Assembly: GCF_954871325.1 (NCBI RefSeq)
Contig: NC_088775.1
Span: 76,361,561 to 76,425,560, forward strand
Length of the DNA: 64,000 bases
DNA from: Gordionus sp. m RMFG-2023
Taxonomy: Eukaryota > Nematomorpha > Gordioida > Chordodea > Parachordodidae
Direction: 5' to 3'
Both the position numbers and the translations under genes were made by a program. Below are positions 62,171 through 64,000 of this stretch, in pieces. The notes beneath the pieces were generated by a model. It was not told the origin of the DNA. It was given only the letters and a program-made list of their open reading frames with translations, and did not search any database. The stretch's first letter is position 1, and each line of letters starts with the position of its first letter.

Positions 62171-63100
62171 TTATATTAATATATTATACTTTTTTAAAAT
62201 TTGCTAACTCTGAATAATTATTCTGAATTTCATATTTTGTCATTTATTATATTATGCATACAAAATAAACTAGCATATAAATAATTAAAACAATATAAGA
62301 CATTTCTAAAAATATTATTTTTAATACAAAATCTATTTATTACAGTATAAAATATAAAAAAATTTTGCGTCTAAAGAATTACTAATGATAAAAAAAGTTA
62401 ATTAATTCATACATATGCCTCAATTGATAATGGTTTTTAAAAACTACATATTATAAAATTAGCGACTTACATTGACAAAAGGTCAAGAAACTAATATAAC
62501 ACTCTGTTACCATTTTTGACAAGTTTTATAGAATGGACTAATAAGGAAAAATTTATAGGCCTAACCAAATCAACAATTCTTAGAGAAGAGAAAATAAACG
62601 ACCAATCCAAATCATAAAACTGTATGGTGGTTAGAGCTTCCTCTTAAATGACACGATGGAAACTTGATAAGTAATTGAGAAAAAAATTGTGAGATATTAA
62701 ATTTCTAAAAGATTATCTTCCATTTTTAATGACATATAAACAACTACACAGTTGACCACTATTGCTTATAAAATATGCAATCATATGCTCTCAGCAGCTG
62801 TAATAATAATCTTAAATTACATAGTGTTGCAGGTGCTCTATTGTACGCTATTATTTTATTACTTATATTTAAAATGTCAGTTATATTTAAATAATTATAT
62901 TTAAATGTTAAGTTATATATCTTAAGGCAACAGAATATATATATATATTTATTTAAAATAACTTATTTTTTTTGCTTGTATAAAAATAACTAGTAATTCC
63001 TTTTTTGTAAATTATATAAATAAAAGATATATTTAATTATTCTAATTTGAACTTTTCCACCATTGCTCAATAATATATTCAAAATTATTCTAAATCAAAA
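62171..63100. other. AT-rich stretch without a gene
   Basis: No gene or clear repeat. Probably the interior of the element that begins at 62076. Confidence 0.3.
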
Positions 63101-63133
63101 TTATTCTAAATTGAACCTTACTCCCAGTTCAAT

Positions 63134-63280
63134 ATGGTGGAGGATAGTAATGATGTAAACATCACGCGTATTTTGGAGTTGTTCAATACAAAACCGGACA
63201 CACTTGAGTCTTCCAGAGAGTATTTCGATAGACTGAAAGCTCACTATTATTATAATAATATTTTTTATAAATATAAATTT
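63134..63280 (+). mobile_element. Possible LTR-retrotransposon Gag start (fossil)
   Basis: The + strand reads ILELFNTKPDTLESSREYFD then RLKAHYYYNN, which loosely resembles the opening of Gag proteins in Ty3/gypsy-like elements. No LTR or other element part is visible. It could equally be a host exon. Weak call. Confidence 0.25.
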
Positions 63281-63329
63281 TTTTATCAAAACTATGGATT
63301 TGTCCTAATTTCGATAGGGGTATGAGGCG

Positions 63330-64000
63330 CCCTATAATTGCGCTATGAAGGTGGCCTTATCCCCCCCCCACACTATCAAGCCTTAAAAATTATAGATAAT
63401 AGGACAAAATGAGCATAAATATATGGTATTTTATTTATAAACAAACTTTATGCTAATATGGGAATCATTAAAAAATAAGGCTAAGGTGGCTTTTCTGTGA
63501 GGTAACTTGTAAAAAAGATAAATGCTCAACGGAGAGATCTAAGTGATCGGATGCATGTGAACGTGAATACCGAGCATTGAAAAAAATGGGTAGTGGTAGA
63601 TGTAAATAGGGTTTTAATGGATGGGTTGGTTTGGAAAGGAATAGATGACTATATGTATTTTAATATAACTGCCGAGTATTAGTGGTAGCGGCAGATAGTG
63701 GAGTAAAGAATGAGAAAGGGAGAGAAATATAGGAGACATAATCGGTTTTAGTGAAAAAAAATAAAATTTTTAAATATAATAACAAATATTACTAAATTTA
63801 AATCTATATGAAAATAATGAGAAAAGAAAAAAGGCCAAAATGTTGAGTGCGAATTCTCTAAAAACTATTGATAAGATTGTTGGGATTAAATATGACGAGT
63901 AAAAAATCTTATAAAATTTAAACCAACTGTTGAAATGTATAGTTGCATAAAAATGAGTTTTTTGGTCTGATCGTTGAATTCTTAGTGTCAAGTATCGGAG
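63330..64000. other. Right edge, no supported gene
   Basis: AT-rich sequence with a C-run at 63361-63370 and a GC-richer, purine-rich patch at about 63500-63740 that may be part of a degraded element. No coding signal supported. Confidence 0.3.

Overview
The window is animal nuclear DNA: very AT-rich, with GT-AG introns, two recognisable metazoan genes and a dense load of transposons. The organism looks like an AT-rich invertebrate; nothing visible places it in a phylum. I saw no rRNA, tRNA or CRISPR array, and no bacterial-style operon.

Host genes. A complete dipeptidyl peptidase 8/9 gene (serine peptidase family S9B) runs on the + strand from 31203 to 58240 in 19 exons. Every intron is GT-AG, all phases agree, and the summed exons (3,651 nt) give a 1,216-residue protein with Ser1086, Asp1161, His1193 and the substrate-binding Glu435-Glu436 pair. 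Head to head with it, 881 bp away, three exons of a TMEM106-family lysosomal membrane protein lie on the - strand (30321 down to 27177); its 3' exons were not found.

Mobile DNA. From left to right: two Ty3/gypsy fossils (1-1380 and 2370-3440); a 1.4 kb hAT element (4694-6100, 8-bp target duplication); a large nest at 6424-18074, where a hAT element with a perfect 8-bp duplication holds a foldback element (8422-17959), which in turn holds a DDE transposase of Mutator/NOF type followed by a ubiquitin-protease-like domain; a deleted hAT (18106-20040); another hAT (22197-23484); and a 5'-truncated LINE (about 24618-26900) that separates the known TMEM106 exons from whatever follows them. The 9.96 kb intron 4 of the peptidase gene has collected a hAT MITE, a 3.8 kb hAT derivative made of two head-to-head copies, and a 2.2 kb element with roughly 550-bp inverted ends. 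Other introns and the 3' flank carry smaller MITEs and hAT ends.

How it fits together: the middle (27-58 kb) is an ordinary divergent gene pair whose introns are swollen by transposons, while 1-27 kb and 58-64 kb are mostly transposon graveyard. The most unusual items are the foldback/NOF-like nest with its protease-like domain, the head-to-head hAT palindrome, and the long acidic insertion in the peptidase just before its conserved YGGP motif.
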